Both the position numbers and the translations under genes were made by a program. A stretch of DNA of 64,000 bases from Butyrivibrio sp. NC3005 (lineage in GTDB: Bacteria > Bacillota > Clostridia > Lachnospirales > Lachnospiraceae): positions 3,149 through 67,148 of the forward strand of contig NZ_KE384209.1 of the NCBI RefSeq assembly GCF_000424545.1, written 5' to 3'. A model generated the notes under the pieces. The model was given only the letters and a program-made list of their open reading frames with translations, did no database searches and had not been told where the DNA came from. Shown here piece after piece: positions 25,715 through 35,951 of this stretch. The first letter of the stretch is position 1, and every line of letters begins with the position of its first letter.

Positions 25715-26455
25715 ATGAACAAAAATGGCTATTTTAGAGCTGATTCTTCTAGTAAAAGTAAAGTTCGTCTTTTTTGTTTTCCGTATGCAGGTGGAGGCGC
25801 TTCTGTCTTTAGAAAATGGCAGGATGCTTTGGGAAGTTATGTAGAGGTTTTACCGGCACATTATAAAGGTCAAGAAGACAGAATTATGGATAAGCCAATT
25901 TCAAGTATGAAAATACTGGTAGATGAAATATACGAAGAACTTTCATTGCTGGCAGATAGGCCTTTTTACCTGTTTGGGCACAGTGTCGGAAGTAGAGTTT
26001 CATATGAGCTTGCATTAAGGCTGGAAGAAGATGAAAACAGCTTTTTCAAAGGTTTGATAGTATCAGCTGGTCTTGCACCTGATAGACCTGAGGTTAATCC
26101 AATTTATAATCTTCCAGATAGAGAATTTTTTGAAGAATTAAGCAGATATAACAAAACTCCTGAAGATATATATAACGATAAAGCTCTATGGTCTGTATTC
26201 GAACCTATGTTGCGGGCAAATTTCAAGCTTGCTGATACTTATTGCAATAAAGACGAAATTAGTATTTCAGTACCAATTCTTGGATTAAGAGGAACAATGG
26301 ATCCAGAGATATCTTCGGAGGATTTACTAGAGTGGGGGAGATATACACAAAAAGGCTTTCAAAGTGAAAATATTGAAGGTGCTCATCTTTTTATAGATAC
26401 GAATCCAAGACAGGTTTTATCTAAGGTAACAGATTTTTTTAATAATTGCGCATAA
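25715..26455 (+). CDS. External (type II) thioesterase of the siderophore NRPS
   Basis: A 246-residue stand-alone thioesterase of the GrsT/YbtT family, which removes wrong or stalled acyl groups from carrier proteins. It has RLFCFPYAGGGASVF near the start, the GHSVGS nucleophile motif (Ser near 91) and the catalytic His in GAHLFID near 228. ATG 25715 follows GGAG by 7 bases. It is the first gene of the biosynthetic operon, 19 bp after the candidate operator; the next gene starts 11 bp after its stop. Confidence 0.88.
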   Translation: MNKNGYFRADSSSKSKVRLFCFPYAGGGASVFRKWQDALGSYVEVLPAHYKGQEDRIMDKPISSMKILVDEIYEELSLLADRPFYLFGHSVGSRVSYELALRLEEDENSFFKGLIVSAGLAPDRPEVNPIYNLPDREFFEELSRYNKTPEDIYNDKALWSVFEPMLRANFKLADTYCNKDEISISVPILGLRGTMDPEISSEDLLEWGRYTQKGFQSENIEGAHLFIDTNPRQVLSKVTDFFNNCA

Positions 26456-26466
26456 GGAGAAAATAA

Positions 26467-28044
26467 ATGAAATATGGAGAAGCTTTTAAGTGTTTTCAAT
26501 CTATAGAAGGTTGGAATAAAGGCACCATAGGCGAGGAAATGCTTAGGTGGTGTGATTTGTATACTGATAAAACAGCAGTAATATCTTCAGAAGAAAATCT
26601 TTCATACAGTGAACTTGGTGAAAGAATACTTCTTGCTTCAAAAGGTTTTATCAATGAAGGAATAAGATTAGGGGATAGAGTTATTTTACAACTTCCAAAT
26701 TCAATAAACTTTATTGTCTCGTTTTTTGGCTTATTGAGAATAGGTGCTATTCCTATTATGGCACTACCGGCACATAGAAGCAGCGAGATACTTGGAATGG
26801 TGAAGACAGCTAATCCTACAGCATATATTTGTCAGGATTTTTATGCAGGCTTTTCCTATGACGATTTAATTGAAGATGTTCGGAAAAAGGAAAGCGTGAA
26901 ATATATTATTACAGTTCCTGAAGGCGAGAGTATTCTTGATAATCTTGATTGCAAATATGAAGATTATATTCCTGCACCGGATAATCTTGATATTGCATTT
27001 CTTTCACTTTCTGGCGGGACAACCGGAATGTCTAAACTTATTCCCAGAACACATGGAGATTATTTATACGATTCAAAAGTATCAGTAGATAGATGTTTAT
27101 TAACTGATGAGGACAGGATGCTTATAGTACTTCCTATAGCACACAATTTTGTTTTGGGACACCCTGGATTTATAGGAGCTTTTAGCGTGGGGGCAACACT
27201 GGTATTAAATGAGTATTCGGATATGAATGAGGCACTGGAGAATATAGAAACATATGGTGTAACATTTATGTCTTTGGTTCCTTCTATGGCTAAATTGATG
27301 CTGGAAATATTGGAAGAGGAAGACTTTGATATTAGTTCATTACGTGTTCTTCAGATTGGAGGTTCCTTTCTTGAAGAAGAAGTTGCCGAGAAACTTATGA
27401 ATTTAAATTCTTTTACCCTGCAGCAGGTTTTCGGAGTAGCAGAAGGACTTAATACTATGACCTCATTAACAGATGAAAAAGACATAGTGAAAATGTATCA
27501 GGGAAAGAAATGTTCTTCATATGATGTTATTAAAATCGTTGATGAAGATGGAATAGAATGTCCTGCAGGACAAAGTGGTAATCTTTTGGTTTCGGGTCCA
27601 TATACTATCAGGTCGTATTATAACCACCCTGAAAATGATTCTTTTTTTACAAAAGATGGATTTTACATAACAGGTGACAGAGCTTTTGTTACAAAAGATG
27701 GAAATCTGAAAATTGTAGGAAGAGTTAAAGAAATGATTAATAAAGGCGGAGAGAAGATTCTTCCTTCTGAATTGGAAACTTTGCTTTATGAAATGGATAC
27801 TGTTAAAGATTCAGCTGTGGTAGGCATTCATGATGATAATCTTGGGGAAAAGATATGCGTATTTATAGTAGGTAGCAAAAAAACAGGACTTAGTGAAGTT
27901 AGAAACTATCTTTCACAAAAAAATATTGCTGCATTCAAACTTCCTGACATGGTTGTTCATATAGATAAGATGCCGCTTACAAAGATTGGAAAAGTAGATA
28001 AGAAAAAACTGGTACAAATGGGAGAGGAATCAAATGGAAAATAA
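26467..28044 (+). CDS. Aryl-acid-AMP ligase (DhbE/YbtE-like) with atypical pocket
   Basis: A 525-residue stand-alone adenylating enzyme that should activate an aryl carboxylic acid and load it on the ArCP domain of NRPS 1. It has LSGGTTGMSKLIPRTH (P-loop), the HN pair of the aryl family, YITGDRA, GRVKEMINKGGEKI and the catalytic lysine in TKIGKVDKK. In DHB-specific enzymes I recall the segment after HN as LSSPG, and in salicylate-specific ones as LACPG. Here it reads HNFVLGHPG, with His at the position that contacts the ring, so the substrate may be neither standard acid. It overlaps the next gene by 11 bases. No salicylate or dihydroxybenzoate synthesis gene is in the window. Confidence 0.85.
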   Translation: MKYGEAFKCFQSIEGWNKGTIGEEMLRWCDLYTDKTAVISSEENLSYSELGERILLASKGFINEGIRLGDRVILQLPNSINFIVSFFGLLRIGAIPIMALPAHRSSEILGMVKTANPTAYICQDFYAGFSYDDLIEDVRKKESVKYIITVPEGESILDNLDCKYEDYIPAPDNLDIAFLSLSGGTTGMSKLIPRTHGDYLYDSKVSVDRCLLTDEDRMLIVLPIAHNFVLGHPGFIGAFSVGATLVLNEYSDMNEALENIETYGVTFMSLVPSMAKLMLEILEEEDFDISSLRVLQIGGSFLEEEVAEKLMNLNSFTLQQVFGVAEGLNTMTSLTDEKDIVKMYQGKKCSSYDVIKIVDEDGIECPAGQSGNLLVSGPYTIRSYYNHPENDSFFTKDGFYITGDRAFVTKDGNLKIVGRVKEMINKGGEKILPSELETLLYEMDTVKDSAVVGIHDDNLGEKICVFIVGSKKTGLSEVRNYLSQKNIAAFKLPDMVVHIDKMPLTKIGKVDKKKLVQMGEESNGK

Positions 28045-28606
28045 TAGTGAATTTAACGTGTATGATCATCATGATATGTTTGAAGATATGGTAAAGGCAG
28101 AGGAATTTTGCTATAAGTACAATTCAATTCCGATGTCACATTTCGATGAGCGTTTAAGCCTTTTGAAAGGTTTCTTTGGAAAATGTAATGGAGATTTTTT
28201 GATTTTTTCGCCATTTAAATGTTCGCTTGGCTATAACGTGGAAATTGGAAATAACGTTGCCATCAATTCATATTGTTCAATACTTGATGGCGGCAAGGTA
28301 AAACTGGGCGATAATATCTGGATTGGTACCAATTGTGAAATTGTAAGTTCAGGTCATAGCGTTGATCCGGAAAAAAGAAAAAATGGAGTAGGATATGCTA
28401 ATCCTATTGTAATTGAAGACAATGTGTACATTGGTTCAAGAGTAACAATTGTATGTGGACAAAATCATGGAATAACCATAGGTAAAAATTCTGTAATAGG
28501 TTCTGGAAGTGTTATTACAAAGGATGTTCCTGAAAACGTGCTTGTAGTAGGTAATCCGGCAAGAATCGTAAGAAAACTCACAGAGGATGATAAGGCATGC
28601 GAATAA
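28034..28606 (+). CDS. Hexapeptide-repeat O-acyltransferase (Maa/NodL type)
   Basis: A 190-residue left-handed beta-helix acyltransferase. An N-terminal helical part with MSHFDERLSLLKGFFG precedes hexapeptide coils (about 70-180) with the catalytic-type SSGHSVDPEKR loop, NVYIGSRVTIVCG and NPARIVRKL close. Family members acetylate sugar hydroxyls with acetyl-CoA. Its start lies inside the AMP-ligase gene and its end inside the glycosyltransferase gene, so it is translated with the siderophore genes. The likely target is the sugar added by the next enzyme. Yersiniabactin and pyochelin loci, as I know them, have no such gene. Confidence 0.82.
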   Translation: MENNSEFNVYDHHDMFEDMVKAEEFCYKYNSIPMSHFDERLSLLKGFFGKCNGDFLIFSPFKCSLGYNVEIGNNVAINSYCSILDGGKVKLGDNIWIGTNCEIVSSGHSVDPEKRKNGVGYANPIVIEDNVYIGSRVTIVCGQNHGITIGKNSVIGSGSVITKDVPENVLVVGNPARIVRKLTEDDKACE

Positions 28607-29844
28607 CCGCTATAACACTTGGATCATACGGGGACATAATGCCTTTTATGCTACTGGGACAAGAACTAATAAAAAGAGGATATAAATATAGATTGGCAAG
28701 TTTTGAATCACTGCGACCTAAAGCGTATGAAATGGGACTTGAGTTTTCTAAAATATCCGGAGATATGGATGAACTTGTAGGAGTGTTGCTGGGTAACAGT
28801 GATAATACAAAAAAGGCAGGAATGAATGGACTTGAATATCTTATCAGCAAATATCCCGGTCTTTATGATGATCTTGATAGAGCAGTAAAAGACAGTGATG
28901 TTCTTATATATATGCAGTTTGGCGCGATAGCATATCATTTTGCTCAAAAATATGGAATCGAAGTTATAAGGAGTATGGCTTTTCCATTTGAAAACACTAA
29001 ATGCTATGCGGCTATGATGGATACTCTTACAAGGAATAGTATTAAGTGTTATTTACTGAACGTTATGTGTGAAAAAATGATGGCATATGCCGTTAGACAT
29101 ACAGTAAATGATTTCAGAAAACGACTTGGTCTCAAATCCTGGAATATTTTTAAGAGTTATAAGAAACTTCGTGGAAAAAGAATTTTGACACTTTATCAGT
29201 TTGATGAAGTTCTTGCAGATAGAGATAAAAAGTGGAAAGACAACATTTATCTTACTGGAAACTGGATAAAACAGGACAAGACAATAAAACCTGAAACAGA
29301 GAAACTATTAGATTTTATAGATAAACATGAAAAGGTTATATATGTTGGCTTTGGAAGTATGAACTATGCTCACATGGACGAACTATATGCAAGGGTTATA
29401 TGGATTGCGTTACATGAAGGGCGTTCAGTGATATTGCCAAAGTATGAAGAAAAGATGGTTAACGAAAGATTTTCGGCTTCAAAAGATAAGATTCTTCTGG
29501 CTGGATTTACACCTTATGAACAATTCTTTGACAGGCTTGAATGTGTTATTCATCATGGCGGAAACGGTACTGTTCATGCGTGTCTTAGAGCTGGCGTTCC
29601 ACAGCTTGTAATGGTGTTTGGAGCAGATCAGGCTTTTTGGGGTGGACAATGCTACTATAGAGGACTTGGTCCAAAACCTGTTTTTATCAAAAAGCCTATT
29701 GATGAGGCAGAATTTAGAGAAAAAGTAACTGATTTAATGGTAAATGATAACTATAAAAAATGTTCGCAAAGATTATCGAATAAAGTAACTTCTGATGGAC
29801 TTGTGCGTGCTGCAGATATTATAGAAAGAAGATTTCCTTTATGA
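28597..29844 (+). CDS. GT1-family glycosyltransferase in the siderophore operon
   Basis: A 415-residue GT-B fold glycosyltransferase of the UGT/MGT type. The N-terminal motif TLGSYGDIMPF (near 7-17) and the C-terminal sugar-nucleotide site GFGSM (near 251) and HHGGNGTVHACLRAGVPQLV (near 316-335), then FGADQAFWG, are all present. Enzymes of this family glycosylate natural products and lipids; IroB of salmochelin synthesis is a GT1 C-glucosyltransferase of a catecholate siderophore. It overlaps both neighbours (10 and 4 bases) and so is surely co-expressed with the NRPS. Glycosylation of the siderophore or its aryl cap is the likely role; sugar and site are unknown. Confidence 0.87.
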   Translation: MRITAITLGSYGDIMPFMLLGQELIKRGYKYRLASFESLRPKAYEMGLEFSKISGDMDELVGVLLGNSDNTKKAGMNGLEYLISKYPGLYDDLDRAVKDSDVLIYMQFGAIAYHFAQKYGIEVIRSMAFPFENTKCYAAMMDTLTRNSIKCYLLNVMCEKMMAYAVRHTVNDFRKRLGLKSWNIFKSYKKLRGKRILTLYQFDEVLADRDKKWKDNIYLTGNWIKQDKTIKPETEKLLDFIDKHEKVIYVGFGSMNYAHMDELYARVIWIALHEGRSVILPKYEEKMVNERFSASKDKILLAGFTPYEQFFDRLECVIHHGGNGTVHACLRAGVPQLVMVFGADQAFWGGQCYYRGLGPKPVFIKKPIDEAEFREKVTDLMVNDNYKKCSQRLSNKVTSDGLVRAADIIERRFPL

Positions 29845-32800
29845 ATATTGATGAAATATGGATGCAATTTGAAGAAAGAATAAGAAAAGCAGTAAAAAAC
29901 GATGAATTTATGCCTGATACAAAGCTTACGGAAGTAGGAATAGATTCTATTACTTTGATGAAGTTTGCGTCTTTTCTCAGAAGAAAAGGTTTGAAGGTTA
30001 ATTATGGGGAGTTAATAAAGAATCCCACATTAAAAGACTGGAAAGAACTTGTGTGGATGAAATTTGAAGCTTTAAGTGGGAATGAAGCTAATTCACAGAG
30101 GTCAAATGATGCTATTGAAAATAGTGACAATGGTTCAAGTAAAACTAAATTAAGTGAAATTGAGTTTGATTTAACAGATGTTCAGTATGCTTACTGGGCA
30201 GGACGTCAGGATGATCAGGAACTTGGCGGAGTTGGATGCCATGCATATTTTGAATTTGACGGAATAGGTGATGATGATAGTAGATTGCGTAATGCTTGGT
30301 ACAAGGTTCAAGATGCTCATCCTATGCTTAGAGCTGTTTTTACAGAGGAAGGAAAACAGAAAATTTATGCAAAAAGAAAGTATCTTGAACCTGTATTTCA
30401 TGATTTTAGAAGTTTTACAAGACAGGAGGCAGATGAAAAACTTCTTGAAATAAGAAACAGATTATCTCATGAAAAATTAAAAGTTGAAAACGGCGAGAAT
30501 ACGCATCTTGAAGCAGCTTTTATGAAAAATGGAGAAAGAAGAATTTTTCTTGATGTTGACCTTCTAGTGGCTGATGTTGCAAGCGTGCATCTTATAATAA
30601 TGGAGCTTACAAAAGCTTACTTGGGTCAAAAGCTTTATAACTATGAAATAGACTGTTTTAAGAAGTATCTTGATAAGAGAAAAAATGATGCAGAAACATT
30701 GACTGAAGATGTAGCATATTGGAAAGAGAAAATAACTGATTTTCCAGAAGAGCCAATAAGCCTTCCATTAAAATCAAGGCCTGAGGAAGTTAAGAAAAAT
30801 CATTTCGTAAGAATAAGTAAGAGCTTTTCTTGTGATGTATGGTCAGTATTGAAGGAAAGAGCAGCAAAATATGAGCTTTCACCTGCAATGTTTCTTTTAA
30901 CAGCATATGCGAATGTATTAAGCAGATATTCAGGGCAGAATAAATTCCTTATTAATATTCCACTTTTTAACAGGTTCGATGATGATGAACGTACAGAGAA
31001 AATAGTTGCTGATTTTACAAATCTTCTTTTGCTGAATACTGAAAATTCCGGAAACAAATCTTTTTTGGATTATGCAGTAGAAATAAAGGATAACTTTTCT
31101 AAAGATGTCTCACATTCTTCATATTCAGGAGTTAATGTTGAAAGAGATCTCTCGAAACACAACAAAGCAGTGCAGAATATGGCTCCTGTTGTATTTGCAT
31201 GCAATATAGATTTTCCTTTTGAAACAAAAGAAAGTCGCGATGTTCTGGGAAAACTGTCATATATGATTTCTCAGACTCCTCAGGTATGGCTTGATTTTCA
31301 GTCTTTTACAGATATGGGGAAACTTATTCTTTGCTGGGATTATGTAGAAGATCTTTTTAGTAAAGAAGTAATTGAAGAGATGTTTAGTGCTCTTACAGAA
31401 GAAATAGAAGAGCTTTATAACAGCGATGATTGGAATAAAGTATTTGATGTTCTTCCAAAGAATCAGAAAGAAAGACACGAAAAAGAAGAAGATATTCTTC
31501 CTATGGACATTGAAAATGTATCACTTTTGTCTGGCTTTGTTCAAAACGCGGTTAAAATCCCTGATTCACCAGCGCTTATTTCTGTAAAAGATTCCAGAAT
31601 AACTACCTACAAAGAACTTGCAGATATAGCAGGAAAAGTGGGTTCGTATCTTAAAAGCCATGGAATAAAAAAAGGTGACTATGTTGCAGTTACGCTTCCT
31701 AGAGGTTATAGACAGATATATGCCATTATGGGAATTCTATATGCAGGAGCTGTTTACGTTCCGGTTGGAATAAACCAGCCGGCAGATAGAAGAATCAAGA
31801 TTTATGAACAGATTGGAATTACTGCTGTTATAAGTGACTTACAAACAAAGGAAACGATAGAACTTGCTATAGATAATGTTATTGATCTTGATAAGGCAAT
31901 GGAATGCAGTACTAACATTGCTCCGGAAATATTACCAGATAATTCCGCCTACGTAATCATGACATCGGGTTCTACAGGCATGCCAAAAGGTGTAGAGATT
32001 GTTCATAAAGCAGCTATGAATACAATCACTTATTTATGCAAAAGATACAATTTCAAAGCGTTTGATAAAATGCTTATGGTATCTGCCATAGAGTTTGATT
32101 TATCTGTGTTTGATATTTTTGGAATGCTGTATTCTCAGGGAGCAATAGTTATTCCGGAAGAAGATTCATTCAAGAATCCGGAAGTGTGGCTTGAATTAAT
32201 TGATAAGTATGGTATTAACAGATGGAATTCTGTACCCATTCTTTTTGATATGCTTATTACCTATGCCGAAGGTAAAAAGAAAAAGGTTTATTTCGATACA
32301 GTTTTTATGTCTGGAGATTGGATTCCAGTAAATCTTCCAGGAAGATTCTATGATATTGCAGGCAAAAACAGCCTTGTTGTCGCAATGGGCGGAGCTACAG
32401 AAGCATCCATCTGGTCCAATTATCAGGAAGTTCCCAGAGTTATTCCGGATAACTGGCAATCTATTCCATATGGAAGACCACTTAAAAATCAGTTGTACAG
32501 GGTTATAGATGATTATGGCAATATTTGTCCTGATTATGTTGCTGGTCAGTTGTGCATAGGCGGAGCAGGGGTAGCTGCGGGTTATAAAGGCGATTTAAAT
32601 CTTACTCAAAAGAAATTCTTTAAAGAAGAAAACGGTATCAGATGGTATAGAACAGGTGATAATGGAAGAACCTGGAGCGACGGAACAATAGAATTTCTGG
32701 GAAGAAGAGACAATCAGGTTAAAGTTAAAGGCCATAGAATTGAGCTTGGTGAAATTGAAAACGCAATTAAGCAGTATCAGGGAGTTAGAGGCTCAGCGGT

Positions 32801-35800
32801 TCTGGCAATTCCTTATGAGAATAAAGGTAATAGAATTGTAGCATTTATTCAATCTGAAAAGATTAAGACCTCTTATAACAAAGAATATGAAATTTCAAAG
32901 AAAGTCTATTCTTTGGAGGAAATCAACAGTGGTAAAGAGAAATTAAAGCAGATTGGAATTTTGTCAGATGATTTTATACAACGAGCTGTAAATAATAATA
33001 AAGGTGTAAACAGCAATATTATTAAATATTGGAAGAAACTAAATGTTAAGAATGTAGGTGTAAGTATAGAAGATACCCGTGCTAATAAGGATATTACCAA
33101 GATGTACGAGAGTGTTCTTGATATACTTCCTGATATATTTAGTGGAAAGATTGATCCAATAGAGTATTTCTATGATCTTGCCAGTGATTACAGACCAGAT
33201 CAGCTGTTGGAAAAGCATCAAGAGACTGAAAAAGCCCATGAGCTGATTTTGGAAATGGTTAAATCATATCCTGTGAAAAAGGGTTTGAAAATTCTTGAAG
33301 TAGGAGGACGAAATCCTAAATTTACAGGTAGTGTTCTTCAAAAAATGTCCGGAAGAATTGAAAAATATACATATCTGGATAACACAGAGTTTTTCAGAGC
33401 CGGATATGAGGATATCGTAAAAGGCTTTTCGGAATTTGAATACAGTGTAAATGGTCTTGATGCTATCAGCGTAGATGGAACAATGTTTGACGTAGTCATC
33501 ATTCCAGAATCTATTCATAGACAAAAAGATATAGATAAAACAGTTAAGCTGTTTGGAAATATCACTGTTTCCGGGGGGATTGTAATAGGGTGTGAACCTT
33601 CTTCTAATCTAAAAATGATTAATACGATTCCGGCTATCCTAGAAGATGGTTTTGCAGAATATGACCTTGATAAGAGAGGCGGAAGTATCATTCCAGGCAG
33701 AGAGTATCTAGAGAAGACATTTAATGAAAATGGCTATGAACTTCTCCATCTTTCAGATAAAGCTGAAGAAATGGCAACTTATTCAATTATCTATGTATTT
33801 AGGCAGCAGTATATGCAGAATATAGATATTGATGGGTTAAAAGACTATCTTATTAAAGAAATACCATCTTATATGATTCCGTTTAAGTATTACAAAATGC
33901 AGGATTTTCCTCTTAATAAAAACGGAAAGATTGATAGAAAAAAGCTTCTTCAAATTTTTAAGGAAGAAAGAAATTCAGAAAACAATCAAGAGGAAAAAGA
34001 TGGAATTAGGTCTAAAACAGAGAATTTTGTAGCAGAAATACTGAAGAATATTTTAGGAGTTGAAAACATTGGAAGAAATGATAATTTCTTTTCGCTTGGA
34101 GGAGATTCTCTATCTGCGACAAAGTTTATAGCTATAATGCGAGACCAATATGGATTGCAACTTTCTATAAAGAATATTTTCGAGAATCCTGTAATTAAGG
34201 ATTTGTCATCGTTTATTGACGGACATAAGGATAATATTAAGGCAGGAGGCGATGAGAAATTCATTGTCCATAGAGAAGACTGGAATAATCCATTTCCTCT
34301 TACTCAGGTTCAGTTTGCATATTGGATTGGAAGAAAGGGTGCGTTTAGCCTTGGCAATGTTGCAACACATTGCTACTACGAGTATGAATGCAATCACATT
34401 GATATTCCTTTGTTCCAGAGAATATGGAATGAAATGATTAAGTACCATGGAATGCTCAGGACTGTAATAGATAATAATGGAATGCAGACAATGCTGGATA
34501 AAGTTCCATTCTATACCATGAAGACAATTCACGCAGAAGGTGTATCAGAAGATACAAAGAAGGGTATTCTTGAAAGTGTTAGAAATAAAATGGAAGCGTT
34601 GGTTACAGAAACTGATAAATGGCCTTTGTTTGATATAAGAGTAACAGTTTTGTCAGAGGAGAAAACTATTATTCATATAAGTTTCGACAATATTATTCTG
34701 GACGGATTTAGTATGTTCCATATTCTGCAGGAAATGGCAGAAAGATATAAAGAAGCTTTGTCGGGGCAGAGTATTCAAAGAAAAATTCCTGAAGTTTCTT
34801 TCAGAGACTATGTAATAGATCTTGAAAGAAAAAGGGCTTCGAGAAGATATGAAATAGACAAAGAGTATTGGACTAACAGGCTTTCTTGTTTTTGTAAAGC
34901 ACCAGTGTTTCCATTAATTAAAAATGAAGATGAAATAAAGGTTCCAAAGTTTGTAAGAAGACAGTATAAGTTATCACAAGACTGCTGGAACAAGTTAAAA
35001 GATGCTGCAAAAGAAATGGAGATTACTCCATCTGCATTTATTATTACTGCTTATGCAGATGCACTAAGAACTGAAAGTATTAATAAGAGTTTTTCAATTA
35101 ATCTGACGCAGTTTGGAAATGATATAAGTCATAAAGATGCAGATAAAATAGTGGGAGATTTTACACGTTTATCTTTGCTGGAGATGAAGAACATACAAGA
35201 AAGCTCCTTTAATGAAAGATGCAAGAAAGCAGCAAAGCAGATTTCAGATGATTTGGAACACTCTTTGTATAGTGCAGTTGAATATGAAAGAGAACTTAGA
35301 AAGCGTGATAACAATCCGGTTAATTCTATTATGCCTGTTGTATTTACGAGCGGAATAGGTGTAAGTGATTTGTCACAGGAAAAATCGCTCGGAAAGCTTG
35401 TATATAATATCTCGCAGACACCTCAGGTATGGATTGATCATCAGGTATTTGAACAGGATAAGGGGTTAACGCTTAATTGGGACTGCGTTGATGAACTTCT
35501 TTCAGCACAGCTTTTGGATAGAATGTTTGAATATTACATAAGTCACCTTATCGATATGATTGAAAACAAAGAAAAGCGTGCAGAAATTCAGGTTGTTGAG
35601 GATGATGAGCAAAATGAGCTTTCTTTGCAAAATAGTATTCCTACAGAAGTATCATTTCCTGATAACGAAAGTACAGAAGTAAAGAAAGAACCTGAAATAG
35701 CTATAGTAAAGGGCGGAAGATACATTTCAAAAGTTGCCCAGATATGGGAAAGCGTTCTTGGTGAGAAGGTTGTGGATATGGATAGTACATTCTTCGAACT

Positions 35801-35951
35801 TGGTGGTGATAGCCTTGGAATTGTAAAGATGATAAATGCTATAAGTCAGGAATATGATACTGAGCTGTCTATTATAGATGTTATTAATAACAATTCTATC
35901 AGGAAAATTGCAGGACTTCTGGAAAATGTTGTACAGGAAGGAATTATATAA
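29841..35951 (+). CDS. Siderophore NRPS 1: ArCP-Cy-A[E]-PCP-Cy-PCP (HMWP2/Irp2-like)
   Basis: A 2036-residue synthetase with the domain order of yersiniabactin HMWP2. ArCP: GIDS with the pantetheine Ser36. Cy1 (about 118-545): DLLVADVAS near 237 and PQVWLD. A domain (from about 555): TSGSTGMPKG near 707, A4 FDLSVFDIFG and NSVP. My by-eye specificity code D-L-F-N-F-S-M-I-W-K is close to the cysteine code D-L-Y-N-L-S-L-I-W-K. Inserted before motif A10 (NGKIDRK near 1360) is a methyltransferase-like domain (about 1020-1340) whose SAM motif is broken (ILEVGGRNPKF), as in the HMWP2 epimerase. PCP1 GGDSL near 1422; Cy2 (about 1480-1900) with DNIILDGFS; PCP2 GGDSL near 1988. It should build aryl-thiazoline-thiazoline. 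Confidence 0.92.
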   Translation: MNIDEIWMQFEERIRKAVKNDEFMPDTKLTEVGIDSITLMKFASFLRRKGLKVNYGELIKNPTLKDWKELVWMKFEALSGNEANSQRSNDAIENSDNGSSKTKLSEIEFDLTDVQYAYWAGRQDDQELGGVGCHAYFEFDGIGDDDSRLRNAWYKVQDAHPMLRAVFTEEGKQKIYAKRKYLEPVFHDFRSFTRQEADEKLLEIRNRLSHEKLKVENGENTHLEAAFMKNGERRIFLDVDLLVADVASVHLIIMELTKAYLGQKLYNYEIDCFKKYLDKRKNDAETLTEDVAYWKEKITDFPEEPISLPLKSRPEEVKKNHFVRISKSFSCDVWSVLKERAAKYELSPAMFLLTAYANVLSRYSGQNKFLINIPLFNRFDDDERTEKIVADFTNLLLLNTENSGNKSFLDYAVEIKDNFSKDVSHSSYSGVNVERDLSKHNKAVQNMAPVVFACNIDFPFETKESRDVLGKLSYMISQTPQVWLDFQSFTDMGKLILCWDYVEDLFSKEVIEEMFSALTEEIEELYNSDDWNKVFDVLPKNQKERHEKEEDILPMDIENVSLLSGFVQNAVKIPDSPALISVKDSRITTYKELADIAGKVGSYLKSHGIKKGDYVAVTLPRGYRQIYAIMGILYAGAVYVPVGINQPADRRIKIYEQIGITAVISDLQTKETIELAIDNVIDLDKAMECSTNIAPEILPDNSAYVIMTSGSTGMPKGVEIVHKAAMNTITYLCKRYNFKAFDKMLMVSAIEFDLSVFDIFGMLYSQGAIVIPEEDSFKNPEVWLELIDKYGINRWNSVPILFDMLITYAEGKKKKVYFDTVFMSGDWIPVNLPGRFYDIAGKNSLVVAMGGATEASIWSNYQEVPRVIPDNWQSIPYGRPLKNQLYRVIDDYGNICPDYVAGQLCIGGAGVAAGYKGDLNLTQKKFFKEENGIRWYRTGDNGRTWSDGTIEFLGRRDNQVKVKGHRIELGEIENAIKQYQGVRGSAVLAIPYENKGNRIVAFIQSEKIKTSYNKEYEISKKVYSLEEINSGKEKLKQIGILSDDFIQRAVNNNKGVNSNIIKYWKKLNVKNVGVSIEDTRANKDITKMYESVLDILPDIFSGKIDPIEYFYDLASDYRPDQLLEKHQETEKAHELILEMVKSYPVKKGLKILEVGGRNPKFTGSVLQKMSGRIEKYTYLDNTEFFRAGYEDIVKGFSEFEYSVNGLDAISVDGTMFDVVIIPESIHRQKDIDKTVKLFGNITVSGGIVIGCEPSSNLKMINTIPAILEDGFAEYDLDKRGGSIIPGREYLEKTFNENGYELLHLSDKAEEMATYSIIYVFRQQYMQNIDIDGLKDYLIKEIPSYMIPFKYYKMQDFPLNKNGKIDRKKLLQIFKEERNSENNQEEKDGIRSKTENFVAEILKNILGVENIGRNDNFFSLGGDSLSATKFIAIMRDQYGLQLSIKNIFENPVIKDLSSFIDGHKDNIKAGGDEKFIVHREDWNNPFPLTQVQFAYWIGRKGAFSLGNVATHCYYEYECNHIDIPLFQRIWNEMIKYHGMLRTVIDNNGMQTMLDKVPFYTMKTIHAEGVSEDTKKGILESVRNKMEALVTETDKWPLFDIRVTVLSEEKTIIHISFDNIILDGFSMFHILQEMAERYKEALSGQSIQRKIPEVSFRDYVIDLERKRASRRYEIDKEYWTNRLSCFCKAPVFPLIKNEDEIKVPKFVRRQYKLSQDCWNKLKDAAKEMEITPSAFIITAYADALRTESINKSFSINLTQFGNDISHKDADKIVGDFTRLSLLEMKNIQESSFNERCKKAAKQISDDLEHSLYSAVEYERELRKRDNNPVNSIMPVVFTSGIGVSDLSQEKSLGKLVYNISQTPQVWIDHQVFEQDKGLTLNWDCVDELLSAQLLDRMFEYYISHLIDMIENKEKRAEIQVVEDDEQNELSLQNSIPTEVSFPDNESTEVKKEPEIAIVKGGRYISKVAQIWESVLGEKVVDMDSTFFELGGDSLGIVKMINAISQEYDTELSIIDVINNNSIRKIAGLLENVVQEGII

